The notes below the pieces were generated by a model. That model was not told the DNA's origin. It ran no database searches and saw only the letters and a list, made by a program, of their open reading frames with translations. Both the position numbers and the translations under genes were made by a program. 64,000 nucleotides of DNA from Anaeromicrobium sediminis. GTDB lineage: Bacteria; Bacillota; Clostridia; Peptostreptococcales; Thermotaleaceae. The stretch spans positions 1 to 64,000 of the forward strand of contig NZ_NIBG01000018.1 of NCBI RefSeq assembly GCF_002270055.1. Direction: 5' to 3'. Below, piece by piece: positions 29,334 to 38,626 of this stretch (its first letter is position 1; every line of letters begins with the position of its first letter).

Positions 29334-30476
29334 ATGAAAAAAATACTTATAATACTTATAATTTCCACCCTATTAACAGGGTGTTGGAACTATATTGAAG
29401 TTGATGATTTGTCTATTATAACGGGGATAGGTCTAGATTATGATGGGGATAGTGATGAGATTATACTAATAACTGAAGTTGCCAAGCCTGTTAGACAACA
29501 AGGCGGAACTATTATTCGGTCACAAATTATAAAGTCCAGAGGAAAGAATATGACTGATGCCATAAGAAATCTAGTTAAAATCACTGGTAGAGAGATCTTT
29601 TGGGGACATGCTAAAATGGCCATATTGGGGCCCAAATTAATAAAGAATAAGGAAAAGTTCATGTCCTGTATAGATTACATGAAGCGAAGTAGTAATTTTA
29701 GGGACAACATATGGTTAGTGGTAGCTGAGGAAAGTAGCCCATTAGACATATTATCTAGTGAAAAGATTCTTCAAAATATATTGAGCTTTCAAATAGAGGA
29801 TACATTCAAAAATGAAAAAGAAATATCTAAGTACCTGGGAGTTGAATTATACGAATTTGTAGATAAATTGGCAACAAAGGGCATATCACCTCTCCTCCCC
29901 TTGATTACAGTGAAAGAGGGAAACAAAGGAAAAGAAATAAGAGTATGGGGAATGGCCATATTTAAAGGCATGAAATATGTTGGGAACATAGGGGGAGAAG
30001 ATACTAAATATCTCTTGTTTTTATTAAATAAATTAGAGGGTGGAGCCTTAAATGTAGATTTGAAAGAAAAAAATCAAAAAGCTACCTTAGAGATAAACGG
30101 TAGTAAAACAGAGTTAAAGCCCAATTACGAAGATGAGAGCTTATCTATGGATATCCACATTGAGACAAAAGTAGATATAGCAAACATAAACAAGGAAATA
30201 CCTATAAATGATGAAGAAATTCAAAACAAAATAAAAAATAGGGCTCAAGAAATAATTGTGGCTAATTGTGAAAAAGTAATTGATTTATTTCAAAATGAGT
30301 ACAAAAATGATAATCTAGGATTTTCATATGAATATAAGAAGGAGTACCCTAAAGAGTGGAAAAAACTAGAAAATAATTGGAATGAAGTATTTAGCAATAT
30401 AGAGGTAAAAGTAACCTCAGAGGTAATTATTGAGGGGACTGCACTAAGGTCCGGACCAATCAAGGTGGTGAGATAG
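29334..30476 (+). CDS. Germination receptor lipoprotein, Ger(x)C family (first copy)
   Basis: 380 residues with a lipoprotein signal peptide (lipobox LLTGC, Cys about residue 17) followed by the family motif WNYIEVDDLSIITGIG. The C subunit sits on the outer face of the inner spore membrane. Five bases separate it from the A gene. Confidence 0.92.
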   Translation: MKKILIILIISTLLTGCWNYIEVDDLSIITGIGLDYDGDSDEIILITEVAKPVRQQGGTIIRSQIIKSRGKNMTDAIRNLVKITGREIFWGHAKMAILGPKLIKNKEKFMSCIDYMKRSSNFRDNIWLVVAEESSPLDILSSEKILQNILSFQIEDTFKNEKEISKYLGVELYEFVDKLATKGISPLLPLITVKEGNKGKEIRVWGMAIFKGMKYVGNIGGEDTKYLLFLLNKLEGGALNVDLKEKNQKATLEINGSKTELKPNYEDESLSMDIHIETKVDIANINKEIPINDEEIQNKIKNRAQEIIVANCEKVIDLFQNEYKNDNLGFSYEYKKEYPKEWKKLENNWNEVFSNIEVKVTSEVIIEGTALRSGPIKVVR

Positions 30477-30477
30477 T

Positions 30478-30693
30478 ATGCTTTTTTTAGTCTTAATAGT
30501 ATATGGAATTATAGGAATAATAGAAATTACTCCTTTGGTAAAGAAGAAGAAAAAGAAGGATTTAGTCGTTTATTTAGTCCTATATACATCAGCCTTAGTT
30601 TTAAGTGTACTAATTTCAATTGGAGTAAAAATACCATCACCAGCCATACCTATACAAAAAATGGTGGAATCTATCATTGGGAAGCAGGGATGA
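30478..30693 (+). CDS. Small two-helix germination protein (GerD-subunit type)
   Basis: 71 residues with two hydrophobic segments (about 2-20 and 29-49) separated by a run of seven Lys with charged neighbours. Small two-helix D proteins are encoded in several Bacillus ger operons and modulate receptor activity; size, topology and position match. Sequence similarity could not be tested. Confidence 0.6.
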   Translation: MLFLVLIVYGIIGIIEITPLVKKKKKKDLVVYLVLYTSALVLSVLISIGVKIPSPAIPIQKMVESIIGKQG

Positions 30694-30696
30694 TTT

Positions 30697-31830
30697 ATGG
30701 TGAAAAAATACATAGCAATCCTATTTATCCCAATAATATTATGTGGTTGTTGGAACTATAGGGAAATAAATGATAGGAGACTTATATCTGGCGCTGCTGT
30801 AGATTATAATCCTAGTACAAAAAAATATATAGTAACCTTTGAAGCTATAGACCCTATGACTGAAGAGGGGGAAGAAAACAGAGGGGAGATATTTACTATA
30901 GAAGGAGATTCGCCCTTTGATGCGGTAAGAAACATAGTAAGTAAGTCTGGGATAAAATTTTATTGGCCCCATGCAAAGGTTATAATACTTAGCGAGGAAT
31001 TGGCTAAAAAGGATATTTTACCTATCTTAGACTATATATATAGGGATGGTGAAATGAGAAATGACATATGGATACTTATTTCTAAAGAAAAAAGTGCAGC
31101 AGACATATTAAAAGTAAAAGAAAAGGAATATATGCCCATACCTTCCTTTCGAATAGACAGAATTCTTAAGATGGAAAGTCAAAATAGTTTAATAGGACTA
31201 CGTGCTGTTCCTATGGATGAGTTCATACAAAGGCTATATGAGCCTAATCAAAATCCTTCATTACCAGGAGTAAAAATAGAAAAAAATAATGGAACAGAAA
31301 CTATTATAGTAACAGGATTAGCTGTATTTAAAAAGGATAGGTTATTAGGGTGGTTGAGTGACGATGAATCTAGAACACTATTAACTATAGAAGATAATGT
31401 TAAAAGGGGATATGAATATTATGATGGAGAAATTCCTGTAGGCCTTAAAATATTGAGCAGTAAAACTAGAACAAAAGTAAAACTGGTGGATAATGAAATA
31501 AATATTTATATGGATATAGACATAGAGGCAAATATAATTGAGCTAGGTGGAAATGTGGATTATATAAAGGAAAAGAGAAGAGTTCTTATGAAAGAATTAG
31601 AAGAAAAGAAAAAGAAGGATATAGAAGATTTAATAAAAAAGGTTCAAAATGAATTTGGAGTAGATATATTTGATTTCTCTAGATATGTGAAGGCTCAACA
31701 ACCTGAATTATGGAATAAAGTTAAAGGGGATTGGGATAAAGTGTTTGATGAAGTAAAATTTAACATAAATGTGGATGTTTTAATAAAGGGGAGTGAAAAG
31801 AAAGATAGTCCTATTATGGTTAATAATTAG
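30697..31830 (+). CDS. Germination receptor lipoprotein, Ger(x)C family (second copy)
   Basis: 377 residues with lipobox ILCGC and the motif WNYREINDRRLISGAAVDYN. It is a second, clearly diverged C subunit in the same operon. It may partner the same A and B subunits alternatively, or widen ligand range. Confidence 0.92.
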   Translation: MVKKYIAILFIPIILCGCWNYREINDRRLISGAAVDYNPSTKKYIVTFEAIDPMTEEGEENRGEIFTIEGDSPFDAVRNIVSKSGIKFYWPHAKVIILSEELAKKDILPILDYIYRDGEMRNDIWILISKEKSAADILKVKEKEYMPIPSFRIDRILKMESQNSLIGLRAVPMDEFIQRLYEPNQNPSLPGVKIEKNNGTETIIVTGLAVFKKDRLLGWLSDDESRTLLTIEDNVKRGYEYYDGEIPVGLKILSSKTRTKVKLVDNEINIYMDIDIEANIIELGGNVDYIKEKRRVLMKELEEKKKKDIEDLIKKVQNEFGVDIFDFSRYVKAQQPELWNKVKGDWDKVFDEVKFNINVDVLIKGSEKKDSPIMVNN

Positions 31831-31847
31831 AGCGGAGTGCTGTTTTT

Positions 31848-32942
31848 ATGAGTAATGACAAAATAAATGAAGTACAGGGTAGTTGTATAGTAATATTGTT
31901 CATATTGTCATCAGGGTTTATACTTCCCTTGGGGGCTCAAGCCAAGGAAGATATATGGATAGCCATATTTATGGGAATGGTACTATGTGTAGGAATAGTA
32001 AAAGTATATTCTCATATAATAGGTAAATATAATAATAAAAGTTTTTTTAAAATAATAGAAACAGTTTTTGGTAAATTTATTGGAAGTATAATAAATATAT
32101 TATATATATGGTACAGCATACATTTATGTGGATTAACTGTGAGAGATTTTGGAGAATTTCCCACATCAACCACATTAAATAATACACCATTATTTATTTT
32201 TATGATAGGAATAATACTCCTTGCTATAGTAGCAGTAAAAGAAGGTCCTGGTGCAATAGGTAAATCTGCAGTAATAGTAGTATTTTTCACATCACCTATA
32301 CCCATATTTACCATATTAATATTAATACCTAGGATGGATTATTTAAATATAATGCCCATATTACATTGTGGCATTTCAAATCTTATGAAGGCAACATTAA
32401 GTACCTTTACTTTTCCCTTTGCAGAAACCTTGTTGTGTATAGTTTTAATAGAAGAAATTAAAGATAAGAAAAATGCGTATAAAAGTTATGCTAAAGGTAT
32501 ATTGATAGGTGGAATGACTTTAGTTGGAGTTACAGTTGCTGAACTATTAGTAATTGGTCATAACATATATGCAAATACATATTTTCCCGTATACGTGGTG
32601 GCTAGCCAAGCTAACTTAGGAGAGTTTTTAGAAAGGATGGAAATTGTCACCATCTTAGCAACGAGTCTAGCCACATTTGTGAAAGTGGCTACTTGCATAT
32701 ATTTTGCAGCTAAGGGAATAAGTACTGTGTTAAATATGAAAAGATATAATCATATAGTGACACCCATAGGCCTATTAATATTGGGTGTTTCCTATATTGT
32801 TTATCCTTCAGTTATGGCCATTATAGGTTGGAGTACTAAAATATATCCCTATTATGGTTTAGTATTTGAAGTATTTTTACCCTTAATAATACTTGTAGGA
32901 ATATATATTAATAAAAATAAAAAGACAAACGTAAGAAATTGA
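31848..32942 (+). CDS. Spore germination permease, B subunit (GerAB/GerKB)
   Basis: 364 residues with about ten membrane helices, of the amino-acid permease-like B subunit family that forms the nutrient-binding pocket of Ger receptors. Conserved features include the N-terminal SGFILPLGAQAKEDIWIA and GEFPTSTTLNNTPL. Last gene of the A-C-D-C-B operon. Confidence 0.92.
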   Translation: MSNDKINEVQGSCIVILFILSSGFILPLGAQAKEDIWIAIFMGMVLCVGIVKVYSHIIGKYNNKSFFKIIETVFGKFIGSIINILYIWYSIHLCGLTVRDFGEFPTSTTLNNTPLFIFMIGIILLAIVAVKEGPGAIGKSAVIVVFFTSPIPIFTILILIPRMDYLNIMPILHCGISNLMKATLSTFTFPFAETLLCIVLIEEIKDKKNAYKSYAKGILIGGMTLVGVTVAELLVIGHNIYANTYFPVYVVASQANLGEFLERMEIVTILATSLATFVKVATCIYFAAKGISTVLNMKRYNHIVTPIGLLILGVSYIVYPSVMAIIGWSTKIYPYYGLVFEVFLPLIILVGIYINKNKKTNVRN

Positions 32943-33019
32943 ATTATATAGCAGTTATAATAGGTACTTATTTTACTTGTAATCTATAGTAAAGAAAAAA
33001 GTTAAGGCATTATGTACTA

Positions 33020-33063
33020 CCCCTATTCATATAATGTATAAATTATGTGAGTGGGGGTTTTTT
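33020..33063 (+). terminator. Terminator-like hairpin that also holds a ribosome binding site
   Basis: The 15-nt arms at 33020-33034 and 33043-33057 pair fully (with three G-U pairs) around TGTATAAA and are followed by TTTTTT and directly by an ATG. It should terminate the ger operon. The GGGGG of its 3' arm is also the only ribosome binding site for the next gene. Confidence 0.75.
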
Positions 33064-34122
33064 ATGAATACAGAGTTTCATTATTATATGACCTATCTAA
33101 TAGCTACCCGAGCGGGATTTAGACCAGAATCAGCTAAAATAATAAGTATAGCTTCTCAATATGTGGATAATAATAATATGATTTTTACCATAAATAAAGG
33201 AACTGTAGAAGAATATACAAATCATATTAGTCAGACTATGAATATAATCAAACCTAAGAAGAAATTATTTAGAATATACCCATTATTTCATTTTATCCCT
33301 GGAGATCCCCTGGCTGTATCTGCAAGAAGGAAAGATGGGAAATTACATATGTTAAATACTACACCAAATAGTACGAATGCTAATAACATATTTGATGCGG
33401 CAATTTATAGCAAAAATCTATATAGGATTGGAATAGCTACCCATTCCTTTGCAGATACTTGGGCACATCAAAACTTTATTGGACTTTATGATACATTTAA
33501 TTCTGTGGATGGAGGAGTAGAAAAGGTTATACCATTTATAGGTCATGCTTCTGCCTATTTTTATCCTGATTGGCCAGCCCTGATTTGGAAAGACAGTAGA
33601 TTAGTGGGAAAATATATTAAAGTAAATAATAAGGAACGATCTTTGCAAGCAGCAAGGGAAATATTTAGGAAACTTTATTTGTTCTTAAATCCAAATGGAA
33701 CTGCAGAACATGTACATTGGGAATCTAAAAAATTATTAGAGGATTTAAGTAATGCCATAGGGAAAATGGACCAAGGAAATGACGAAAAAGAAAATCGCAT
33801 AAAAAGATATAAAGAATTGGCTATGAAAAAAGAGTATGGAGGAGTGGCATTAGAGGATTATAAAAAGGACACATGGTTTGATGAGGTAGTAAATGAAGAA
33901 ATTTTAGGAATAAGGGATAGGAGTGTAATATCTGTAAATGGAGTTAGTGTAGGGTTAAATAGATATGATCCCCTAACAGATATATATACCTGGAAAAATC
34001 CTAAGACTTATAAAAAAAGTCATTGGTATAAATTTCAAGAAGCAGTCAAGTCACACCAAAAGGTGGCCTTTAATATATTAAGCAAGAAGAACTTTTCTTA
34101 TTTAGATCTAAAAGACTGGTAA
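33064..34122 (+). CDS. DUF6765 family protein
   Basis: 352 residues beginning MNTEFHYYMTYLIATRAGF, with the His/Asp-rich segment GIATHSFADTWAHQNF and HASAYFYPDWP that resemble metal-binding zinc phospholipase C-like helices. No signal peptide or membrane segment is seen. The function is unknown. I start at 33064 rather than at an ATG inside the hairpin loop at 33034, because only the former has a G-rich site at the right distance. Confidence 0.75.
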   Translation: MNTEFHYYMTYLIATRAGFRPESAKIISIASQYVDNNNMIFTINKGTVEEYTNHISQTMNIIKPKKKLFRIYPLFHFIPGDPLAVSARRKDGKLHMLNTTPNSTNANNIFDAAIYSKNLYRIGIATHSFADTWAHQNFIGLYDTFNSVDGGVEKVIPFIGHASAYFYPDWPALIWKDSRLVGKYIKVNNKERSLQAAREIFRKLYLFLNPNGTAEHVHWESKKLLEDLSNAIGKMDQGNDEKENRIKRYKELAMKKEYGGVALEDYKKDTWFDEVVNEEILGIRDRSVISVNGVSVGLNRYDPLTDIYTWKNPKTYKKSHWYKFQEAVKSHQKVAFNILSKKNFSYLDLKDW

Positions 34123-34189
34123 AAGAATATTGGCATATGAGACAATGGGGTCTATATAAAAAGTTAAATAATTTTATAATCTATAGACC

Positions 34190-34218
34190 TTTACAAGGTA
34201 AGATAAAAAAAGTATACT
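34190..34218 (+). promoter_or_regulatory. Promoter of the thiC-purF operon
   Basis: TTTACA (34190-34195) and TATACT (34213-34218) at 17-bp spacing. Transcription would start some 20 nt before the riboswitch. Confidence 0.65.
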
Positions 34219-34241
34219 TAAATTGTAAAAAATAATATTAA

Positions 34242-34331
34242 GACAAGGGGAGGCTATAAGGATAGCCTGAGAGAGAAATGTTATTTCTGACCCTCATAAC
34301 CTGATTTTGGATAATGCCAACGTAGGGATGT
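34242..34331 (+). ncRNA. TPP riboswitch (THI element)
   Basis: The conserved blocks are all present: GGGGAGGC, CTGAGAG (34267-34273), GACCCTCATAACCTGAT and GGATAATGCCAACGTAGGGA. It binds thiamin pyrophosphate. The terminator just downstream shows transcriptional control of thiC and purF. Confidence 0.95.
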
Positions 34332-34370
34332 TTATATTTAGTATGGGATAATTGTGTACCATTCATATAA

Positions 34371-34400
34371 AATAGACTCGTTACGAGTCTATTTTTTTAT
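34371..34400 (+). terminator. Riboswitch-controlled terminator
   Basis: AATAGACTCG and CGAGTCTATT form a perfect stem with a TTA loop and are followed by seven T. It is the expression platform of the TPP riboswitch. The next 165 nt up to thiC contain no other recognisable element. Confidence 0.9.
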
Positions 34401-34565
34401 ATAAAAATACAGTTTAACCTACTAATTTTATAAATAAATATGTCTATATTTAGTTCTATGTGTATAGTTATTCCATAATTTTAAAATCAGATAGCTTTAT
34501 GAGAGTCAGCCATAACCCTACCCTTTAAAACTTTAATTATTTAATAAATCATAAGGGGGAGAATT

Positions 34566-35879
34566 ATGAAATATAATACTCAAATGGAAGCGGCTAAAGC
34601 TGGTGTAATAACAAAGGAAATGGAAATAGTATCGGAAAAGGAAAATATGGATATACACAAATTAAGAGACTTAGTGGCAAAAGGATTAGTAGTAATACCA
34701 GCTAATAAGAATCATGAAAGTATTAGTCCAGAAGGAATTGGTAGTGGACTTAGAACTAAAATAAATGTAAATTTAGGAATATCGAAGGATTGTCCTAGCA
34801 TAGAAAAAGAAATTGAAAAGGTAAAAATGGCCATAGATATGAAAGCAGAAGCCATAATGGATTTAAGTTCATTTGGAAAAACAGAGGAATTTAGAAAAAA
34901 AATAGTAGAAATTTCTCCAGCTATGATAGGAACTGTACCAATTTATGATGCAGTTGGTTTTTATGATAAGGAACTGAAGGATATAAAGGCAGAAGAGTTT
35001 TTAGATGTGGTAAGAAAGCATGCAAAGGATGGTGTGGACTTTGTTACTATCCATGCTGGGTTAAATAAAGAAACTGTAAATACATTCAAAAGAAATAAAA
35101 GATTAAATCATATAGTATCTAGGGGTGGATCATTAACATATGCATGGATGGAATTAAATAACATGGAAAATCCTTTTTATGAATACTATGACGAACTTTT
35201 AGATATATGTAGAGAATACGATGTTACCTTAAGTTTAGGTGATGCATTAAGACCAGGAAGTATAAATGACTCTACTGATGCAAGCCAAATTAAAGAATTA
35301 ATAACATTAGGAGAACTTACTAAGAGGGCTTGGGAGAAGGATGTACAAGTTATGATAGAGGGTCCAGGTCATATGGCAATAAATGAAATAGAGGCAAATA
35401 TGCTACTTGAGAAAAGATTATGTCATGGAGCTCCATTTTATGTATTAGGTCCTATAGTTACAGATGTGGCACCAGGATATGACCACATAACAAGTGCCAT
35501 AGGAGGTGCTATTGCAGCTAGCTCAGGAGCAGACTTCTTATGCTATGTAACTCCTGCAGAACATCTTAGATTACCAAACTTAGAGGATATGAAGGAAGGA
35601 ATTATAGCATCTAAAATAGCAGCCCATGCAGGAGATATTGCTAAAAATATACCGGGAGCAAGGAATTGGGATTTTGCAATGAGTGAAGCTAGACAAAATT
35701 TAGACTGGGAAAAAATGTTTAAATTGAGTATGGATCCAGAAAAAGCAAGAAGATATAGGGAAGAATCTATGCCACATGATGAAGATAGCTGTACCATGTG
35801 TGGAAAAATGTGTTCAATGAGAAACATGAACAAAGTAATGGCTGGGAAAGATATAAACATATTAAGAGATGATGATTAA
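34566..35879 (+). CDS. thiC: Phosphomethylpyrimidine synthase ThiC
   Basis: Radical SAM enzyme converting 5-aminoimidazole ribotide (AIR) into HMP-phosphate for thiamin. The 437-residue product is the short anaerobe form. It has [31 protein letters not shown] and [17 protein letters not shown], and the C-terminal cluster motif CTMCGKMC (Cys-x2-Cys-x4-Cys) near residue 415. Good AGGGGGAG site. It is followed after two bases by a purF paralogue. Confidence 0.97.
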   Translation: MKYNTQMEAAKAGVITKEMEIVSEKENMDIHKLRDLVAKGLVVIPANKNHESISPEGIGSGLRTKINVNLGISKDCPSIEKEIEKVKMAIDMKAEAIMDLSSFGKTEEFRKKIVEISPAMIGTVPIYDAVGFYDKELKDIKAEEFLDVVRKHAKDGVDFVTIHAGLNKETVNTFKRNKRLNHIVSRGGSLTYAWMELNNMENPFYEYYDELLDICREYDVTLSLGDALRPGSINDSTDASQIKELITLGELTKRAWEKDVQVMIEGPGHMAINEIEANMLLEKRLCHGAPFYVLGPIVTDVAPGYDHITSAIGGAIAASSGADFLCYVTPAEHLRLPNLEDMKEGIIASKIAAHAGDIAKNIPGARNWDFAMSEARQNLDWEKMFKLSMDPEKARRYREESMPHDEDSCTMCGKMCSMRNMNKVMAGKDINILRDDD

Positions 35880-35881
35880 TC

Positions 35882-37186
35882 ATGAAAATAGATGAGTTTA
35901 ATGATAAATTCAAAGAAGAATGTGGAATATTGGGAGTATTTTTTAATAAAAAAGAAAATATGGAAACAAAAGTATACTCAGGCCTATTGGCCCTACAACA
36001 TAGGGGTCAAGAAAGTTGTGGTATATCCTATAGAAATGATAATGAAATTGAAAATATTAGGAAGATGGGATTAGTAGATAACTTATTTGAAGGACTTCAG
36101 ATTGATACTAATCTATTGATAGGCCATGTAAGATATTCCACATGGGGGGAGAGTACTATTAAAAATAGTCAACCCCTCCTTAGTAATAATATTAGTTTAG
36201 CTCATAATGGAACCCTAACAAATGGAGAGGATATTAAAAAAATTCTTGAAAAAAAGGGAAGAAAATTTAGTACGGATACGGATTCAGAAGTAATATTAAA
36301 AGTATTTGAAAAAGATGGTATAAGGGGGATTTACAATAATATAAAGGGTGCATATGCAGTAGTTATTATAAAAGATAATGAATTAATAGCCATGAGGGAC
36401 CCTTTAGGAATTCGCCCCATATGTATAGGAAAGATCCAGAACGGGTACATAGTAGCATCAGAAAGTTGCGCCATAGAGGCTATGGGAGGCTCATTTATAA
36501 GAGACTTAATGGCAGGAGAAGCAATAAAAATAGATAAAAATGGAGTTTCCGTAATAAGAAAAGGAAATGAAGTATGCAATACATGTGCCTTTGAATATAT
36601 ATACTTTGCTAGGGAAGACTCTAAGATAGACGGAATTTGTGTAGGGCAAATAAGAAGTAAATTAGGAAAAATTTTAGGAAAAGAAGACTTTAGTAAGGCT
36701 CATATGGTCATGGGAGTGCCAGACACAGGAACTTTACCATCCATAGGTTATGCTGACCAATCTAATATTAAATATGAACCAGGAATCCTCAGAAATAAAT
36801 ATGTAGGAAGAACCTTTATAGCTCCAAAGAATAGGAAAAACAAAGTAAATGATAAGTTTTTTATATTAAAGGATAAAGTAAGAGGAAAAGATATAGTTGT
36901 AATAGATGATTCCTTAGTAAGTGGAACTACAAGTAAGGAATTAATAGGTAAGTTAAAAAAAGTAGGTGCTAATAGGATACATTATAGGATAGCTTCTCCT
37001 ATTATAAGGGGGAAATGTGACCTGGGAATAAATATGAAGAATGAAAATATAATAGGTCACTTTAAAAATCTAGAAGAAATAAGAGATGAAATAGGTGCGG
37101 ATACATTAAAATATATAAGTATAGATAATTTAATAAGGGTATTAGGGAAAAATATTTGTACGCTATGTTTTACTAATAAAGTATAA
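35882..37186 (+). CDS. Amidophosphoribosyltransferase PurF paralogue in the thiamin operon
   Basis: Makes phosphoribosylamine from PRPP and glutamine. The 434-residue product has a short propeptide before the nucleophile Cys (ECGILGVF, Cys14), a glutaminase domain, and a PRTase domain. Fe-S ligand Cys (FEYIYFARED region, RGKCDLG, CTLC) match the Bacillus type. The PRPP loop reads VIDDSLVSGTT instead of the usual VDDSIVRGTT, and the flexible catalytic loop differs. Co-transcription with thiC suggests it feeds the AIR branch for thiamin rather than bulk purine synthesis. Confidence 0.85.
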   Translation: MKIDEFNDKFKEECGILGVFFNKKENMETKVYSGLLALQHRGQESCGISYRNDNEIENIRKMGLVDNLFEGLQIDTNLLIGHVRYSTWGESTIKNSQPLLSNNISLAHNGTLTNGEDIKKILEKKGRKFSTDTDSEVILKVFEKDGIRGIYNNIKGAYAVVIIKDNELIAMRDPLGIRPICIGKIQNGYIVASESCAIEAMGGSFIRDLMAGEAIKIDKNGVSVIRKGNEVCNTCAFEYIYFAREDSKIDGICVGQIRSKLGKILGKEDFSKAHMVMGVPDTGTLPSIGYADQSNIKYEPGILRNKYVGRTFIAPKNRKNKVNDKFFILKDKVRGKDIVVIDDSLVSGTTSKELIGKLKKVGANRIHYRIASPIIRGKCDLGINMKNENIIGHFKNLEEIRDEIGADTLKYISIDNLIRVLGKNICTLCFTNKV

Positions 37187-37217
37187 AGGGAGATGGTAAT
37201 TATATCATCTCTTTTTA
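37184..37217 (+). terminator. Terminator after the thiC-purF operon
   Basis: GAGATG and CATCTC pair around a short loop and are followed by TTTTTATTTT, directly after the purF-type stop codon. Confidence 0.7.
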
Positions 37218-37271
37218 TTTTATGGATCAAAATATTCCACATAAATTAAATTTAAAAGTGGAAAAAAGTAG

Positions 37272-37300
37272 TTGAAAGTTTATTATAAAGATGATATAAC
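37272..37300 (+). promoter_or_regulatory. Promoter of the arsR operon
   Basis: TTGAAA (37272-37277) and TATAAC (37295-37300) with a 17-bp spacer. The downstream edge overlaps the palindromic operator, so repressor binding would block polymerase. Confidence 0.7.
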
Positions 37301-37325
37301 TATATTAGAATATTCTAATATAGTT
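37298..37325 (+). promoter_or_regulatory. Perfect 28-bp palindromic ArsR operator
   Basis: The sequence is an exact palindrome with core ATTAGAATATTCTAAT, the kind of site bound by ArsR/SmtB dimers. It covers the -10 end and likely start of transcription, 15 bp before the arsR ATG. Autorepression released by a metalloid is inferred. Confidence 0.75.
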
Positions 37326-37340
37326 AAAAGGAGGATATGA

Positions 37341-37661
37341 ATGAATAATTTATATTATGATTTATCTGCTTCCTTTATGAAGGCATTAGCTCATCCCACT
37401 AGGGTTAAGATAATAGAGAGATTAAAGGGAGAAGATGAACTTTGTGTGTGCCACATATATGAGGATCTAGAATTAGAGCAATCTAATGTATCACAACATT
37501 TGAAAATACTAAAGGATAAGGGGATTTTAGAGAGTAGAAAAGACGGATTAAAAGTTATGTACAAAGTTAAATATAAGGAAACAATAGAAATATTAAATCT
37601 AGTAAAGAATATATTGGCAACGGAACTAAAAGAAGCGCAAGAAAACTTAAGGGGGGATTAG
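37341..37661 (+). CDS. arsR: ArsR-family metalloid-responsive repressor
   Basis: 106 residues with a winged helix-turn-helix (SNVSQHLKILKDKGILESRK). The motif ELCVCHI (Cys35 and Cys37) at the start of the recognition region is the As(III)/Sb(III)-binding site of classical ArsR. First gene of a four-gene operon with a permease and two thioredoxin-like proteins. Confidence 0.9.
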   Translation: MNNLYYDLSASFMKALAHPTRVKIIERLKGEDELCVCHIYEDLELEQSNVSQHLKILKDKGILESRKDGLKVMYKVKYKETIEILNLVKNILATELKEAQENLRGD

Positions 37662-37662
37662 G

Positions 37663-38610
37663 GTGTTAAAACAATTTGCTGACTTCATGGTTAGGGATTT
37701 ATTTAAATTAAATTTAGAATCCCATTTAGGTTCAAGTGCACAGTTTTTCATATACGATACATTAAAGATTATAATACTTTTAAGTTTTATGATCTTTACC
37801 ATATCCTATGTGAGAAGTTATTTTCCACCAGACAAGGTTAAGAATCTTTTAGGTAAAATTGGTGGAGTAGGAGCTCATGTTCTAGCTTCTATTTTAGGTG
37901 TATTATCACCATTCTGATCTTGCTCTACTGTGCCTATATTTATAGGTTTTGTGGAATCGGGTATTCCACTGGGAGTTACTTTTACATTTTTAATAACGTC
38001 ACCTATAGTAAATGAAATAGCAATAGGTTTTTTATTTATAACCTTTGGTGCTAAAATAGCAATAATATATACATTGGCAGGGATGATTATAGGTGTTGTG
38101 GCAGGAATAGTAATAGAGAAGATGAACTTAACCCATTTGGTAGAAAGTTATGTATATGAAATGCATATGGGAGAAGCAGAAAGTGAGAGATTAGATTTTA
38201 ATGGAAGAATAAAATTTTCACTTATAGCAGTAAGGGATATTGTAAAGAGAGTATGGTTATATATTATAATAGGAATAGGAATTGGAGCTGCTATCCACGG
38301 ATATGCACCAGAAGGTTTTATGGTTAAATATGCGGGGCCTAATAATCCTATAGCCGTATTTGTGGCAGTTGTTTTAGGAATTCCCCTTTACTCTAATGCA
38401 GTAGGGACTATTCCTATAGTAGAAGCACTAATTAATAAAGGGGTAGGTGTTGGAACAGCTTTAGCCTTTATGATGTCTGTAGTAGCCCTATCTTTACCAG
38501 AGATGATTTTGTTAAAGCAAGTAATAAAACCTAAATTAATTGCCATATTTGTGGCAATAACAGGTACTAGTATAATATTAGTAGGATACTTGTTTAACAT
38601 TATTTTATAG
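37663..38610 (+). CDS. DUF318/ArsP-type permease, predicted selenoprotein (Sec85)
   Basis: A 315-codon frame (GTG start, AAGGGGGG site) interrupted once, by TGA at 37915-37917. Before it the frame reads LGVLSPF and after it SCSTVPIFIGF. The family motif is LSPFCSCSTVPIF, so the TGA replaces the first Cys exactly. About eight membrane helices and the second repeat motif GIPLYSNAVGTIP are intact on both sides. Relatives export trivalent organoarsenicals or metals. I read the TGA as selenocysteine. From memory, similar selenoprotein permeases have been grouped in a proposed selenocysteine-assisted organometal system (SaoE-like); I could not check this. Confidence 0.8.
37932..37947 (+). promoter_or_regulatory. 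Candidate SECIS hairpin of the permease
   Basis: GCCTAT and ATAGGT pair around ATTT, starting 15 nt after the TGA, the distance at which bacterial SECIS elements occur. The stem is short and the loop lacks the usual G, so this is only suggestive. Confidence 0.3.
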
Positions 38611-38626
38611 TAAAGGAGGAGAATTT

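Noticed and set aside
34490-34525. A second riboswitch-like stretch (GAGAGTCAGCCATAACCCTACC) before thiC
   Set aside because: It only loosely recalls TPP blocks and lacks the second half; probably chance or an eroded copy.
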